Source of the DNA: Saccharopolyspora shandongensis
GTDB taxonomy: Bacteria > Actinomycetota > Actinomycetes > Mycobacteriales > Pseudonocardiaceae
NCBI RefSeq assembly: GCF_900106995.1
Contig: NZ_FNOK01000005.1
Span: 62,001 to 126,000, forward strand
Reading direction: 5' to 3'
DNA: 64,000 bases
Positions 35,386 to 45,066 of the stretch are shown one piece after another. The notes under the pieces are model-generated. The model was not told the DNA's origin and ran no database searches. It worked only from the letters and a program-made list of their open reading frames with translations. Each line of letters opens with the position of its first letter. Positions within the stretch are counted from its first letter, which is position 1. The translations under genes were made by a program, and so were the position numbers.

Positions 35386-35423
35386 GGGCGAGTTTTTCCT
35401 GTAGTGAAAGGAAAAACTCGCCC
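35386..35423 (+). terminator. Terminator after leuCD
   Basis: Perfect 15-bp stem GGGCGAGTTTTTCCT with an 8-nt loop. It differs from typical ones in having A5/T5 inside the stem. Confidence 0.8.
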
Positions 35424-35548
35424 GCCGGGGGACAACTGAACAGTTGCTCCAGGAGCTCTGCGGACCCCGTTGCCCGGACGCGAATGCCCACGCCCCAACG
35501 AAAAAATGAGGCGTGGCGAATGGCATTTGCTTGTCCGGGGCTTTACCG

Positions 35549-35601
35549 TTGACATTGAGTCGGCCCAACGGGGCCGTTGTTGTGTCCTGGGAGGGACTGA
35601 A
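35549..35601 (+). promoter_or_regulatory. hup promoter and leader
   Basis: TTGACA at 35549-35554 is a perfect -35. The -10 region is poor (around 35572-35580, GCCGTTGTTG). GGGAGGGA provides the ribosome binding site about 7 nt before GTG 35602. Confidence 0.45.
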
Positions 35602-36264
35602 GTGAACAAGGCCCAACTCATCGAGGCTCTGGCAGAACGCCTCGGAGACAAGAAGACCGCCAGCCAGGCTGTGGAAAGCGTTGTGGACATCATCGTTCGC
35701 AACGTCAACAAGGGCGAAAAGGTCAACATCACCGGCTTCGGGGTTTTCGAGAAGCGGGCCCGCGCCGCACGCACTGCTCGCAACCCGCGCACCGGTGAGA
35801 GCGTGAAGGTCAAGAAGACCAACGTCCCCGCCTTCCGCGCCGGCACCCAGTTCAAGGAAGTCGTGGGCGGACAGCGGAAACTGCCGCGCGTCTCCGCGGC
35901 CAAGGCGGCCACCACCCGTGGTGCCACCACGAAGACCGCCGGCGTCGCCAAGGCCCCGGCCGGTACTCGCGCCAAGGCCACCACCACGCGTGCCGCCGCG
36001 ACGAAGACCACGACCCGTGCCACCACGGCAAAGGCGACCGCCACCAAGGCCGCTCCGAAGCGGGCCGCCGCCACCAAGGCGACCGCCACCAAGGCGACCA
36101 CGGCCAAGGCCGCCCCGGCGAAGGCCGCCGCCAAGGCGACCCCGGCCAAGCCCGCCGCGAAGCGGGCGACGACGGCGAAGGCCGCCGCCACGAAGTCGAC
36201 GGCCAAGACGACCCGTCCGGCGACCAAGAAGGCGACGACCACGCGCAAGTCCACGAAGAAGTGA
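35602..36264 (+). CDS. hup: HU-family nucleoid protein with Lys/Ala/Thr-rich tail
   Basis: 220 residues. Residues 1-92 are a DNA-binding HU domain ([40 protein letters not shown]). Residues 93-220 are a histone H1-like tail of KAT/KAA/RAT repeats, as in mycobacterial HupB. It compacts DNA and probably binds RNA. The tail has almost no acidic residue. GTG 35602 gives MNKAQLIE, the family start. Two hairpins lie after the stop (36266-36286 and 36297-36343). Confidence 0.95.
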   Translation: MNKAQLIEALAERLGDKKTASQAVESVVDIIVRNVNKGEKVNITGFGVFEKRARAARTARNPRTGESVKVKKTNVPAFRAGTQFKEVVGGQRKLPRVSAAKAATTRGATTKTAGVAKAPAGTRAKATTTRAAATKTTTRATTAKATATKAAPKRAAATKATATKATTAKAAPAKAAAKATPAKPAAKRATTAKAAATKSTAKTTRPATKKATTTRKSTKK

Positions 36265-36640
36265 CTGCTCGCTACTGCAGCGAGCAACAGTGGACCGAGC
36301 GGGCGGCGAGATGACCCGGCAAGGGGTCACCAGCCGCCCGCTCACGGCGTTCCCCGGTCGTCCGGTCATCGCCCCGACGTCAGGTGATGCCCGGAAAACC
36401 GCTTGAGAAGGCCGTGACCGCCGGGGCGCCGGCGGTCGCTCAGATTCACCCGTGGACGGCGCGCAACGTCCACACGGCGCGATCAGCGCCGGACAGCGCC
36501 CGCGCAGCACACCGCCGGACAAGCCGGTTCGGTGCTGGTGCGGTCGCGGTCGTCAGTTGGAGCCGGGGCGTCGGCGGATCATTCGCCGGCACCGAGTTCG
36601 CCGACGCATCCGTCCTCCTGCACAGCTCGGTTTTGTTCTT
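36265..36640. other. Intergenic region after hup
   Basis: About 375 bp. Hairpins TGCTCGCT-ACTGC-AGCGAGCA (36266-36286) and one at 36297-36343, plus GACCGCCGG/CCGGCGGTC near 36415, are the only structures. No gene was recognised. Confidence 0.5.
36297..36343 (+). terminator. Terminator after hup
   Basis: Perfect 11-bp stem GAGCGGGCGGC with an inner TGACCC/GGGTCA stem. Confidence 0.65.
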
Positions 36641-36834
36641 GAAGCGGCGCAGCCGCTTGGCCCACCTCGCAGCTTGCGCTGCCGCGGGTTCTCAGGCTGC
36701 GCCCGCCCTCTGGGCTGCTGGGCGAGGCCAGGCCCCAGCGCTGTGCACTGGGCATGCATAAGTCGGGGATCCCGGAGTCCAGGCGGCGACCGCAACTCCC
36801 GTAGGGGTGCCGCCACTGGCACTGCCACGCAAGA
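36641..36834 (-). repeat. Structured intergenic repeat, copy F
   Basis: Reverse orientation. Hairpin AAGCGGC-GCA-GCCGCTT at 36642-36658; the block GATCCCCGACTT and the 5' end TTGCGTGGCAGTGCC are recognisable on the minus strand. The end lies 17 bp from the stop of the Nudix gene. The closing arms pair only in part (CGGT/ACCG and TCTTG/CAAGA). Confidence 0.7.
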
Positions 36835-36850
36835 GGAGTAAGACCGGTTC

Positions 36851-37828
36851 TCAGGCCAGCGGGTCCGCGAGGTAGTCCGCCGCGGCCAGCCGCAGCGCCG
36901 GGGCGCTGCCGTTCCCGGAAGACCGGTCCCGGGCGAACGTGAGCGTCCAGACGCTGCCCTTCCGGCTGGCCACCTCGCCGAGCCGCAGGTCGGTGGAATC
37001 GGCCAGCCGCGCCACCAGGTCCGGGATCACGCCGCCCTGGCTGCACACCACCGCCGTGCCGGGGCCGTCGGCCACCCCGCGGAGCGCGTCGGCGGCCGCG
37101 TCCGGATCGCCGAGATAGCCCTCTTCGGAAAAGAGCGGCTCGGTCGCAATCCCGATTCCGAGGTCCGCCGCGATCGGCGCCACCGTTTGTTCGCAGCGCA
37201 GTCGCGGTGCGGAATAGATGCGGGCGGGGCCGAACAACGACAACAGCGAATGCAATGCGTCGCGCTGCCGCTGTCCGGCTTCGGTGAGCGGGCGCAGGTC
37301 GTCGTCTCCGGCCCATTCGGACCTTTTGCCTGCTTTCGCGTGCCGCACCAGCAACACGGTCGCGGATTGGGCGGGCGACTTCTCGAATGCGTCGAGCACC
37401 CCGGCGTCGTGCGGATAGCTCAGCAGGTCACGCGCGCGGCCAGTGGGTAGCCAGCGCAGCTCGTCCACTTCGTCGTTCGGCGCGAACGCCCCTTCGCCGG
37501 CCCGGGCGGTGAAGTAGTCGACGACCTTCGGGGCCCGACCGCCGCCGGCCACCGGCACCGAGTAGTCCACCCGGGTCAGGAATCGCGACAGCACGCAGGA
37601 AAACCCGGTCTCCTCGGCCACCTCGCGGACCGCCGCGTGCGCGGGCAGCTCGCCCGGGTCGAGCTTGCCCTTCGGCAGCGACCAGTCGTCATAACGGGGC
37701 CGGTGCACCAGCGCCACCTCGGTGCCGGTGGCGCCCGCGCGCCAGAGCACGGCACCGGCCGCCCGGACCGGTGCTGACGTTGCTTCGTCGATTCCGCCGG
37801 GCACCGGCTGGTTCTCGGTCGTGCTCAT
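36851..37828 (-). CDS. Nudix hydrolase fused to SixA-type phosphatase (MutT1-like)
   Basis: 325 residues. The N-terminal Nudix domain has a complete box (GX5EX7REUXEEXGU) at 54-76. The C-terminal histidine phosphatase starts at LLVRHAKAGKRSEW near 163 and ends near 325. M. tuberculosis MutT1 (Rv2985) has the same architecture; it degrades 8-oxo-dGTP and diadenosine polyphosphates, with the second domain acting on phosphate products. ATG 37828 lies 5 nt after the ppk stop, so the two are one operon. Confidence 0.93.
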   Translation of the reverse strand: MSTTENQPVPGGIDEATSAPVRAAGAVLWRAGATGTEVALVHRPRYDDWSLPKGKLDPGELPAHAAVREVAEETGFSCVLSRFLTRVDYSVPVAGGGRAPKVVDYFTARAGEGAFAPNDEVDELRWLPTGRARDLLSYPHDAGVLDAFEKSPAQSATVLLVRHAKAGKRSEWAGDDDLRPLTEAGQRQRDALHSLLSLFGPARIYSAPRLRCEQTVAPIAADLGIGIATEPLFSEEGYLGDPDAAADALRGVADGPGTAVVCSQGGVIPDLVARLADSTDLRLGEVASRKGSVWTLTFARDRSSGNGSAPALRLAAADYLADPLA

Positions 37829-37833
37829 CTTCC

Positions 37834-40119
37834 TCAGGACACCTTCGCACCGTGCATGCGCAGCATTTCCACCTGGTGATCGCGGACTTGCTCCCCGCTG
37901 CGCGGCGACGCTTCCCAGTCGCCCTTCGCATTGAGCACCCAGCAGCGGGTGTCCGGGTGCAGCGCCGAATCCAGCATCGCGTCGAGCTGGTGGGTGAGCT
38001 TCACGTCGGTCACCCGCACCTGGGTCTCGATCCGCCGGTCCAGGTTCCGGTGCATCATGTCAGCGCTGCCGAGCCAGTGCTCGTCGATGCCGACGAAGTG
38101 GAACACCCGGGAATGCTCCAGGAAGCGGCCCAGGATCGAGCGCACCTCGATGTTCTCGCTGAGGCCCTCCACGCCGGCCTTCAGCGAGCAGATCCCGCGC
38201 ACCACGACGCGCACCGGCACGCCGGCCAGCGAAGCCCGGTAGAGGGTGTCGATGATCTGCTCGTCGACCAGCGAGTTCACCTTCATCCTGATGCCGCACG
38301 GCAAACCCTGGCGGGCCCGCTCGATCTCGTCCTCGACGCGCTCCACGATGCCGTTGCGGATGCCCTGCGGCGACACCAGGATCCGGCGGTACTGGCCGTG
38401 CCGGGCGTAGCCGGTGAGCACGTTGAACAGGTCGGTGAGGTCCGCGCCGATCTCCGGCGAGGCGGTCAGCAGGCCCAGATCCTCGTAGATCCGCGCGGTC
38501 TTCGGGTTGTAGTTGCCGGTGCCCAGGTGGCAGTAGCGGCGGATCGTGGAACCCTCCTGGCGCACCACGAGCGCCGTCTTGCAGTGCGTCTTCAACCCCA
38601 CCAGGCCGTAGACGACGTGCACCCCGGCACGCTCCAGGGTTCGCGCCCACTGGATGTTGGCCTGCTCGTCGAACCGCGCCTTCAGCTCCACCAGCGCCAC
38701 CACCTGCTTGCCCGCCTCGGCGGCGTCGATGAGCGCGTTGACGATGGGGGAGTCGCCGGAGGTCCGGTACAGGGTCTGCTTGATGGCCAGCACGTGCGGA
38801 TCCGCCGCGGCCTGCTCTATGAACCGCTGCACCGACGTGGAGAACGAGTCGTAGGGGTGGTGCACCAGCACGTCGCCCTCGCGCAGCGTGGAGAAGATGC
38901 TCTTCGGCGTCTGCCCCTCGGCGAACGCCGGGTGCGTCGCGGGCACGAACGGCGAGGCCTTGAGGTCCGGGCGGTGCAGCCGGTCCAGCTGGAACAGGCA
39001 GGACAGGTCCAGGAGTCCCTTGACCTCCACCACGTCGTGCTGGTCGACCTCCAGCTCGCGCAGCAGGAGTTCGAGCATGTTCTCGCTCATCGTCTCGGTC
39101 ACTTCCAGCCGCACCGGCGGCCCGAAGCGACGGCGTGCGAGTTCCCGCTCCATGGCCTGCAGGAGGTCCTCGTCGCGGTCCTCCTCGACCTCCAGGTCGG
39201 CGTTGCGGGTGACGCGGAAGATGTGGTGCTCGGCGACCCGCATCCCGGGGAACAGCTTCCCGAGGTGCGCCGCGATGAGTTCCTCCAGCGGCAGGAAGGT
39301 GGCGTGCTCGTTCTCCCGGTCGGTTTCGACGCGGATCAGCCGCGGCACGTTGTCCGGCACCTTGACCCGCGCGAAGCGGCGCAGCCCGGCGTCCGGGTCG
39401 GCGACGGTGACCGCGAGGTTCAGCGACAGCCCCGAGATGTAGGGGAACGGGTGCGCCGGGTCGACCGCCAACGGGGTGAGCACCGGGAAGATGTGGTCCT
39501 CGAAGTAGCGGGCCAGCCTGTCCTGGTCGGCGGTTTCCAGCTCGGCCCAGCGCAGGATCCGGACGCCGTGCGCCGCCAGTTCCGGCAGCAGCTCGTCGGT
39601 GAAGACCCGGCTCAGCTTCTCCATCAGGTCCTGGTTGCGGGCGGAGATCCGCACCAGCTGCTCGTGCGGGGTGAGCCCATCGGCGCTGCGCACCGAGAGG
39701 CCGGTCTCCTCGCGGCGCTTCAGCCCGGCGACCCGGACCATGTAGAACTCGTCCAGGTTGGACGCGAAGATCGCGAGGAACTTGGCGCGCTCCAGCACCG
39801 GCTGCGACTGGTCCTCGGCGATCGCCAGCACCCGCGCGTTGAAGTCGAGCCACGACAGTTCGCGGTTGAGGTACCGGTCTTCGGGCAGGTCGGTGGTCGC
39901 GGCCGCGCGGGTCACCGCGGGCGGGGCGGAGGGCACCCGGGCACCGTCGGGAGCGTTGCCGGTGGTGTCGGCGGTCGCCGGCGCCTGGGCAGCGACCGGG
40001 TTTCCGGTGCGGCCGGCCGCGCGAGGCGTGCGACGTGTCCGGCCGCTGGAGGTGCGCTTGGCTGGCTGCTTCGGGATCCGGTCGCTGCTGTCGGTGCTCA
40101 CCCGACCATTGTCGCTCAT
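37834..40119 (-). CDS. ppk: Polyphosphate kinase
   Basis: 761 residues, PPK1 family. It makes inorganic polyphosphate from ATP. The order is a Ser/Thr/Ala-rich N-terminal extension to about 80, then the PPK1 N domain ([20 protein letters not shown]), head domain, and the two PLD-like C domains. The phospho-His motif is [23 protein letters not shown] 40119 is chosen; GTG 40101 would remove six residues, and the frame opens further to 40164 without RBS support. It is followed at 5 nt by the Nudix gene. Confidence 0.96.
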   Translation of the reverse strand: MSDNGRVSTDSSDRIPKQPAKRTSSGRTRRTPRAAGRTGNPVAAQAPATADTTGNAPDGARVPSAPPAVTRAAATTDLPEDRYLNRELSWLDFNARVLAIAEDQSQPVLERAKFLAIFASNLDEFYMVRVAGLKRREETGLSVRSADGLTPHEQLVRISARNQDLMEKLSRVFTDELLPELAAHGVRILRWAELETADQDRLARYFEDHIFPVLTPLAVDPAHPFPYISGLSLNLAVTVADPDAGLRRFARVKVPDNVPRLIRVETDRENEHATFLPLEELIAAHLGKLFPGMRVAEHHIFRVTRNADLEVEEDRDEDLLQAMERELARRRFGPPVRLEVTETMSENMLELLLRELEVDQHDVVEVKGLLDLSCLFQLDRLHRPDLKASPFVPATHPAFAEGQTPKSIFSTLREGDVLVHHPYDSFSTSVQRFIEQAAADPHVLAIKQTLYRTSGDSPIVNALIDAAEAGKQVVALVELKARFDEQANIQWARTLERAGVHVVYGLVGLKTHCKTALVVRQEGSTIRRYCHLGTGNYNPKTARIYEDLGLLTASPEIGADLTDLFNVLTGYARHGQYRRILVSPQGIRNGIVERVEDEIERARQGLPCGIRMKVNSLVDEQIIDTLYRASLAGVPVRVVVRGICSLKAGVEGLSENIEVRSILGRFLEHSRVFHFVGIDEHWLGSADMMHRNLDRRIETQVRVTDVKLTHQLDAMLDSALHPDTRCWVLNAKGDWEASPRSGEQVRDHQVEMLRMHGAKVS

Positions 40120-40233
40120 CCGGGCGGTTCTCTTCGACTTCTGACGTGTGCGTGTGATGTTCACGGTTGTGGATGAACATTCACGTACGAGCCCCTTAAC
40201 GCCGTGTCGTACGCGGCCGCTCGGAGGGTGTGG

Positions 40234-40863
40234 TCACGACACCCGGCGAGCGGTGTGCGGGCCGAGGCCGAGCGCCGCCGCGGCGGCCAGGTCGGCCTCG
40301 GTGTCCACGTCGCAGCGCAGCGAGTCCCACTGACCCAGGAGCGTTTTCGCCCCGGAATCGGCGTGCGCGTCCGCCGAGCCGGGCCCGAACAGGGGCGCGA
40401 GCGGTCCGCCGCGCTCCGCCAGCAGCAGCGTGGTGCCGGTGCCGTGCCGGTCCGGGCAGAACGAGCGGTCGTCACCGGCGGCGGCGATCGCGGCCGCGAG
40501 CTCGGCGGGCCGCAGGGCGGGCAGATCCGCCTGCAGCGCGCCGATCCGCGTCGCGATCCCGCGCCGCCGCAACTGGGCGTCGCCGTGCCGCAACGCGGCG
40601 TTCAGCCCGGCCGCCGGGGTGTCCGGGAGCACCTCGACGCCCTCGGCGGCGAATGTCTCGGTGAGCGTCGGGTCGGAGGTCACCACGACGACTCCGGCGA
40701 CGCCGGCCGCCCGGCGCGCGGCCGTCACTGTGTCCAAGGCCACGGCCGTGACCAGGTCGGCGTGCGCCGCGCCCCGCCCGGCGGCGCCGAGCAGCCGCGA
40801 CTTCGCCAGGTGCAGCGGCTTGATCGGCACTATGAGGTACAAACCTGCGGTCACGTCTGCCAT
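40234..40863 (-). CDS. cofC: Phosphoenolpyruvate guanylyltransferase (F420 synthesis)
   Basis: 209 residues, nucleotidyltransferase of the CofC/FbiD family. In mycobacteria Rv2983 (FbiD) joins GTP and phosphoenolpyruvate to begin the F420 side chain. Motifs: VPIKPLHLAKSRLLG, VVVTSDPTLTETFAAEGVEV, GIATRIGALQADLPALRPAE. The open frame extends upstream to 41058 but ATG 40863 gives the family start MADVTAGLYLIVPIKP. The position before ppk and near gpsA copies M. tuberculosis. The window has no other F420 gene. Confidence 0.92.
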   Translation of the reverse strand: MADVTAGLYLIVPIKPLHLAKSRLLGAAGRGAAHADLVTAVALDTVTAARRAAGVAGVVVVTSDPTLTETFAAEGVEVLPDTPAAGLNAALRHGDAQLRRRGIATRIGALQADLPALRPAELAAAIAAAGDDRSFCPDRHGTGTTLLLAERGGPLAPLFGPGSADAHADSGAKTLLGQWDSLRCDVDTEADLAAAAALGLGPHTARRVS

Positions 40864-40990
40864 CTTGCCGTCGCGCGGCCCCGGACCGGCACTGCTCCGG
40901 CGGCATTCGGGTTCCGCCGTGCGGGATGTCCGGCGGCCCGGCCCGGCAGGTAACTTGTCGGGGCGCTTGCGACCAGTTGAAGGAGATGCC

Positions 40991-41767
40991 GTGGCGGAAC
41001 CGAAGAGCCTCCGGCGCCAGCGGAGGCAGACCAGCGAAAAGGCGCAGGGCATGGGCAAGTTCTGGCTCGGCCTCGCCCGCGGTGTCTTCTACCCGTTGAC
41101 CGCCGCGCTGGCCCGCACCAAGGTGACCGGGCTGGAGCGCATCCCCGCCGAGGGCCCGGCGCTGCTGGTGTTCAACCACGTCTCGCACCTGGACCCGATC
41201 TTCGACGCCGTCACCGTGCACAGGGCGGGCCGGGTGCCGCGGTTCCTCGCGAAGAACACGCTCTGGAACGTGCCGGTGCTCAAGAGCGTCCTGGTGGGTG
41301 TCGACCAGATCCCCGTCTACCGCGGCACCGCCGACGCGCAGAAGAGCCTGCAGGACGCGCACAACGCGCTGGAGCGCGGCAAGACGATCGTGATCTACCC
41401 CGACGGCACCATCACCAAGGACCCGGACGGCTGGCCGATGACGCCGAAGGTCGGGGTGGCGCGGTTGGCGCTGGCGCACGACATCCCGGTGATCCCGGCT
41501 GCCCGGTGGGGCACCCGCGACATCTACGACCACTACAAGAAGCGGTTCCGGCCGTTCCCGCGCAAGACCGTGGAGATCGCCTTCGGCGAGCCGCTGGACC
41601 TGTCCGCCTACCGCGGCATGGAGCACGACACGCAGGCGCTGCGCGAGGTCACGCAGCTGGCGATGACCCGGGTGCGGGAACTGCTCGGCGAGATCCGCGG
41701 CGAGCAGCCGCCCGCCGAGTTCTACAGCAGCGCCCGCAAGACCCGGGGCGACGATGGCGCGGCCTGA
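40991..41767 (+). CDS. 1-acylglycerol-3-phosphate O-acyltransferase (PlsC-like)
   Basis: 258 residues. It is expected to acylate lysophosphatidate or a similar glycerophosphate. The catalytic HX4D motif is in [10 protein letters not shown], with later motifs [12 protein letters not shown] and [14 protein letters not shown]. An N-terminal amphipathic/hydrophobic segment around residues 25-38 may touch the membrane. GTG 40991 has AAGGAG upstream. Its end overlaps gpsA by 14 nt, so it is coupled to glycerol-3-phosphate supply. Confidence 0.9.
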   Translation: MAEPKSLRRQRRQTSEKAQGMGKFWLGLARGVFYPLTAALARTKVTGLERIPAEGPALLVFNHVSHLDPIFDAVTVHRAGRVPRFLAKNTLWNVPVLKSVLVGVDQIPVYRGTADAQKSLQDAHNALERGKTIVIYPDGTITKDPDGWPMTPKVGVARLALAHDIPVIPAARWGTRDIYDHYKKRFRPFPRKTVEIAFGEPLDLSAYRGMEHDTQALREVTQLAMTRVRELLGEIRGEQPPAEFYSSARKTRGDDGAA

Positions 41768-42761
41768 GCGGATCACCGTCCTCGGCGCGGGTTCCTGGGG
41801 CACCACGTTCGCGAAGGTCCTCGCCGACGCGGGCAACGACGTCGTCCTGTGGGCGCGGCGCGCGGAGGTCGCCGCGGCGATCAACGAAACCCGCTGCAAC
41901 GCCGCGTACCTGCCGGACATCCGGCTGCCGTCGACGTTGCGCGCCACCGATGACGCCGCCGAGGCGGTGCACGGCGCCGGCGCGGTGGTGCTCGCGGTGC
42001 CCAGCCAGACGTTGCGCGAGAACCTCGCCGGCTGGCAGCCGCTGCTGCCGCCGGAGGCGACGCTGGTGAGCCTGGCCAAGGGCGTCGAGCTGAGCACGCT
42101 GAAGCGGATGAGCGAGGTGATCGGCGAGGTCGCGGACGTGCCGATGGAGCACGTCGCGGTCGTCTCCGGGCCCAACCTGGCCAAGGAGATCGCCGCCGAG
42201 CAGCCGACCGCGACCGTGGTGGCCTGCCCGGACCACGACCGGGCCGTCGCGCTGCAGCACGCCTGCTCGACGCCGTACTTCCGGCCCTACACCAACACGG
42301 ATCTCGTCGGCATCGAGATCGCCGGGGCGTGCAAGAACGTGATCGCGCTGGCCTGCGGGATGGCCGCTGGGCTGGGCTTCGGGCACAACACGATGTCCTC
42401 GCTGATCACCCGCGGCCTGGCCGAGACGACCCGGCTGGGCGCCGCGCTGGGCGCCGACCCGATGACGTTCGCGGGCCTGGCCGGGCTGGGCGACCTGGTC
42501 GCCACCGCCATGTCGCCGCTGTCGCGCAACCGGACCTTCGGCGAGCGGCTGGGGCGCGGCGAAACCCTGGCGCAGGCGCAGGAGGCCGCGCACGGGCAGG
42601 TTTCCGAGGGCGTGAAGTCGTGCTCGTCGATCCGCCAGCTGGCGGCGCGGCACGGCGTCGAGATGCCGATCACGGACGTGGTGCACCGGGTGTGCCACGA
42701 GGGCCTCGCGCCCGCACCCGCGGCCGCCGAGCTGCTCGGCCGCGAGCGCAAACCGGAATGA
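41754..42761 (+). CDS. gpsA: Glycerol-3-phosphate dehydrogenase (NAD(P)+)
   Basis: 335 residues. It reduces dihydroxyacetone phosphate to sn-glycerol-3-phosphate for phospholipids. The NAD motif GAGSWG is at 11-16, [17 protein letters not shown] near 135, and the catalytic Lys in [23 protein letters not shown] 41754 overlaps plsC by 14 nt. A long imperfect hairpin follows. Confidence 0.96.
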   Translation: MARPERITVLGAGSWGTTFAKVLADAGNDVVLWARRAEVAAAINETRCNAAYLPDIRLPSTLRATDDAAEAVHGAGAVVLAVPSQTLRENLAGWQPLLPPEATLVSLAKGVELSTLKRMSEVIGEVADVPMEHVAVVSGPNLAKEIAAEQPTATVVACPDHDRAVALQHACSTPYFRPYTNTDLVGIEIAGACKNVIALACGMAAGLGFGHNTMSSLITRGLAETTRLGAALGADPMTFAGLAGLGDLVATAMSPLSRNRTFGERLGRGETLAQAQEAAHGQVSEGVKSCSSIRQLAARHGVEMPITDVVHRVCHEGLAPAPAAAELLGRERKPE

Positions 42762-42766
42762 CCCGG

Positions 42767-42848
42767 GCGGCTTCCCGGGGTCGTGAGGGGCTGTGGTCGC
42801 CGGAGCGGCCAGCACCGCTCACGATGGCGGGAAGCCGCTCGAAGGAGT
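42767..42848 (+). terminator. Hairpin after gpsA
   Basis: Arms GCGGCTTCCCG then TCGTGAG pair with CTCACGA and CGGGAAGCCGC (18 of 21 positions). It encloses a second GC-rich stem. The TCGTGAG core resembles the hairpins at 1521 and 28338. Confidence 0.55.
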
Positions 42849-42909
42849 CCGCGGTTTCCGCCGGGAACCGACACCGCGAGGGGGCACCGAACTCGCGATG
42901 GGAGAACTT

Positions 42910-44013
42910 GTGAGCACATCGGATCTCGGCGACGGCACGCGCTGCGTGCGCGGCGGGCACCCGGAGCCGGCCGGCGGGACGCCGCTGCTGCCGGGCCCGG
43001 TCTTCGCCGCGCCGTTCCACCTGGGCGAGGACGTCCAGGCCGCCGATTTCTACGGCCGGGCGGGCAATCCCACCTGGCGGGCGCTGGAGTCGGCCATCGG
43101 CGACCTGGACGGCGGGCAGTGCGTTCTGCTGCCGTCGGGCATGGCGGCGATCAGCACGCTGCTGCGCGCGGTGCTCCGCCCCGGCGATGCGCTGATCCTG
43201 CCCAGCGACGGGTACTACGCGACGCGCCAGTTCGTCCGCGACGAGCTCGCCGAACTGGAGCTGGACGTCCGGGAGATCGACACGCCCGGTCCCTGGCACG
43301 ACGACGTCTTCGCCGGGGTTCGCCTGGTGCTGCTGGAAACCCCGTCGAACCCGGGGCTGGACGTGTGCGACATCGCCGAGCTCGCGGAGCGCGCGCACGC
43401 GGTGGGCGCGCTGCTGGCGGTGGACAACACGACGGCGACGCCGCTCGGGCAGCGGCCGCTGGAGCTGGGCGCGGACATCGTGGTGGCCAGCGACACCAAG
43501 GCCCTGTCCGGGCACAGCGACATCCTGATGGGGCACGTGTCGGTCCGCGACGAGGAACTGGCGCAGCGGCTGGTGCGGGCGCGGACCCTCTCCGGCTCGA
43601 TCCCCGGCCCCTTCGAGACCTGGCTGGCGCACCGCAGCATGGGCACGCTGGACCTGCGCCTGGCGCGGCAGGCCGAGAACGCGGCGGCGCTCGTCGAGGC
43701 GCTGCGCGAGCACCCGGCGGTTTCCGGGCTGCGCTGGCCGGGATTGCCCGGCGACCCGTCGCACGAGCTCGCCCGGCGGCAGATGCGCCGCTGGGGCGGG
43801 GTGTTCCGGTTCGAGCTGGCCGATGCGCGGGCGGTCGAGGAGTTCGTCCGGCGCAGTGAGCTGGTGGTGGCGGCGACGAGCTTCGGCGGCCTGCACAGCA
43901 CGGTCGACCGCCGCGCCCAGTGGGGCGACCCGGTGCCGGAGGGCTTCGTCCGGTTCTCGGCTGGCTGCGAAGACCCGGCCGACCTGGTCGCCGACGTCCT
44001 CCAAGCCCTGTAG
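42910..44013 (+). CDS. PLP-dependent Cys/Met metabolism enzyme (cystathionine gamma-lyase type)
   Basis: 367 residues of the cystathionine gamma-synthase/lyase family. The PLP-binding Lys is in VVASDTKALSGHSDILMG, the phosphate loop is SGMAAISTLLRAVL, and the Asp of AVDNTTATPLG holds the ring nitrogen. Lyase, synthase or methionine gamma-lyase activity cannot be told from sequence alone. GTG 42910 has GGAG 6 nt upstream; ATG 42898 is an alternative. The cysteine dioxygenase and its Cys-rich leader follow, so a sulfur amino acid role is plausible. Confidence 0.85.
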   Translation: MSTSDLGDGTRCVRGGHPEPAGGTPLLPGPVFAAPFHLGEDVQAADFYGRAGNPTWRALESAIGDLDGGQCVLLPSGMAAISTLLRAVLRPGDALILPSDGYYATRQFVRDELAELELDVREIDTPGPWHDDVFAGVRLVLLETPSNPGLDVCDIAELAERAHAVGALLAVDNTTATPLGQRPLELGADIVVASDTKALSGHSDILMGHVSVRDEELAQRLVRARTLSGSIPGPFETWLAHRSMGTLDLRLARQAENAAALVEALREHPAVSGLRWPGLPGDPSHELARRQMRRWGGVFRFELADARAVEEFVRRSELVVAATSFGGLHSTVDRRAQWGDPVPEGFVRFSAGCEDPADLVADVLQAL

Positions 44014-44210
44014 AGCGTTTTCCAGTCACACCTTGCGTGGCGGTGCCGGTGGCGGAACCTCAGGCGTCTTCTCGCTGTGGGATCCCCGGCATGATGAATA
44101 CCAGTCGGGGCTGTCCTCGTGAGAAGAAGCCTGAGAACCCGCGGCGGTGCGAGTTGCTTAGGTGGGCTAAGCGGTTGCGCCGCTTCAAAGGCCACAACAC
44201 GCCCTACCGG
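44014..44210 (+). repeat. Structured intergenic repeat, copy G
   Basis: Begins at the stop of the PLP enzyme. The outer stem CTCAGGCGTCTTCTCG (44059-44074) pairs with TGAGAAGAAGCCTGAG (44120-44135), 14 Watson-Crick of 16, with a sequence unlike that of copy D. Inner pair CCCCGGC/GTCGGGG; hairpin AAGCGGT-TGC-GCCGCTT (44169-44185). Closing arms GCGTTTT and AACACGC. Confidence 0.8.
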
Positions 44211-44349
44211 ACTCCCGAATAACGGCCTCTAGAACTCCAGAAGTGATCAACGGCGGGCGGGATCCGCCACCGTGGTGTGAGATCTTGCGGCTTCGAGTTG
44301 ACGCGGGTCCCCTCCGGCTGGTTCAGTTCTTCCCGTGTTGCTGCGTGCT
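44211..44349. promoter_or_regulatory. Upstream region of the cysteine dioxygenase leader
   Basis: 139 bp between repeat G and the leader ATG; the promoter is expected here but no clear -10 was found. Confidence 0.35.
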
Positions 44350-44421
44350 ATGACTGATCGACGGGGTCACATCGACCTGCGCCGCGTCGCCAGCGCGCTC
44401 TGTCTGTGTTCTTCGTGTTGA
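44350..44421 (+). CDS. Cysteine-rich leader peptide upstream of cysteine dioxygenase
   Basis: 23-residue ORF: MTDRRGHIDLRRVASA followed by LCLCSSC and TGA. Three of the last six residues are Cys. The pattern R-x-H-[IV]-DL-x-R-x-x-SALC is that of small actinobacterial leader peptides, and polycysteine leaders that sense cysteine are known in mycobacteria. It lies 90 nt before the dioxygenase, so ribosome stalling at Cys codons may control it. Confidence 0.7.
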   Translation: MTDRRGHIDLRRVASALCLCSSC

Positions 44422-44451
44422 TCGTTCTCCCGTAATTCCCGGGCGTTTCCG

Positions 44452-44471
44452 GGCGCGCACGCACGCGCGCC
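44452..44471 (+). promoter_or_regulatory. Hairpin between leader and cysteine dioxygenase
   Basis: GGCGCGC-ACGCAC-GCGCGCC, a perfect 7-bp stem 40 nt before GTG 44512. It may be part of the switch; there is no T run, so translation rather than termination might be controlled. Confidence 0.45.
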
Positions 44472-44511
44472 GACGGCCCGGGGCTCATCACGATCCCGAA
44501 GGACATCCGCC

Positions 44512-44982
44512 GTGTTCGCCGTTCCGCCGAATACCCTTGCCGCACCTGCCGATCTCTCCATCGCGCACCCGGTCCGCATCGCCCGGGAACTCGCCGCCGA
44601 CCGCGGCTCGTGGACGCACCTGCTGCGCTACGACCCGGACCAGCGCTGGTCGGGCCTGCTCGCGCGCACCGAGAGCTACGAGGCGTGGCTGCTGAGCTGG
44701 TTGCCCGGCCAGCACACCGAACTGCACGACCACGGCGGCGCCACCGGCGCCTTCACCGTGATCGCCGGCAACCTGACCGAGCGCGTCGTCCAACCCCGGG
44801 GCACCGAGGTGCTGCACCCGCTGACCGCGGGCCAGTCCCGCGTCTTCGGCCCGAACTACGTGCACCAGGTGCACAACGACGGGCCGGACCCGGCGGTGAG
44901 CGTCCACGTCTACCGCCCGGCCCGGGCCCGGATGACCCTCTACACCCACGACCCGGTCGCCGGCCTCCGCCAGGCGCGGTGA
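44512..44982 (+). CDS. Cysteine dioxygenase family protein
   Basis: 156-residue cupin that oxidises cysteine to cysteine sulfinate with iron and O2. Metal ligands: the two His of ELHDHGGATGAF and the His of GPNYVHQVHN. The position of the mammalian crosslinking Cys is Gly, as in most bacterial enzymes. GTG 44512 has GAAGGA upstream. The Cys-rich leader strengthens the link to cysteine. A 3-mercaptopropionate dioxygenase is the alternative. Confidence 0.87.
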   Translation: MFAVPPNTLAAPADLSIAHPVRIARELAADRGSWTHLLRYDPDQRWSGLLARTESYEAWLLSWLPGQHTELHDHGGATGAFTVIAGNLTERVVQPRGTEVLHPLTAGQSRVFGPNYVHQVHNDGPDPAVSVHVYRPARARMTLYTHDPVAGLRQAR

Positions 44983-45066
44983 CGCGCGCGGGGCATCCGG
45001 GGGACCGGGCGCCCCGCGCCGCAACGACTTTCGCGCCGTGTCCACAATCGACCCGGCCGCGCGGGC

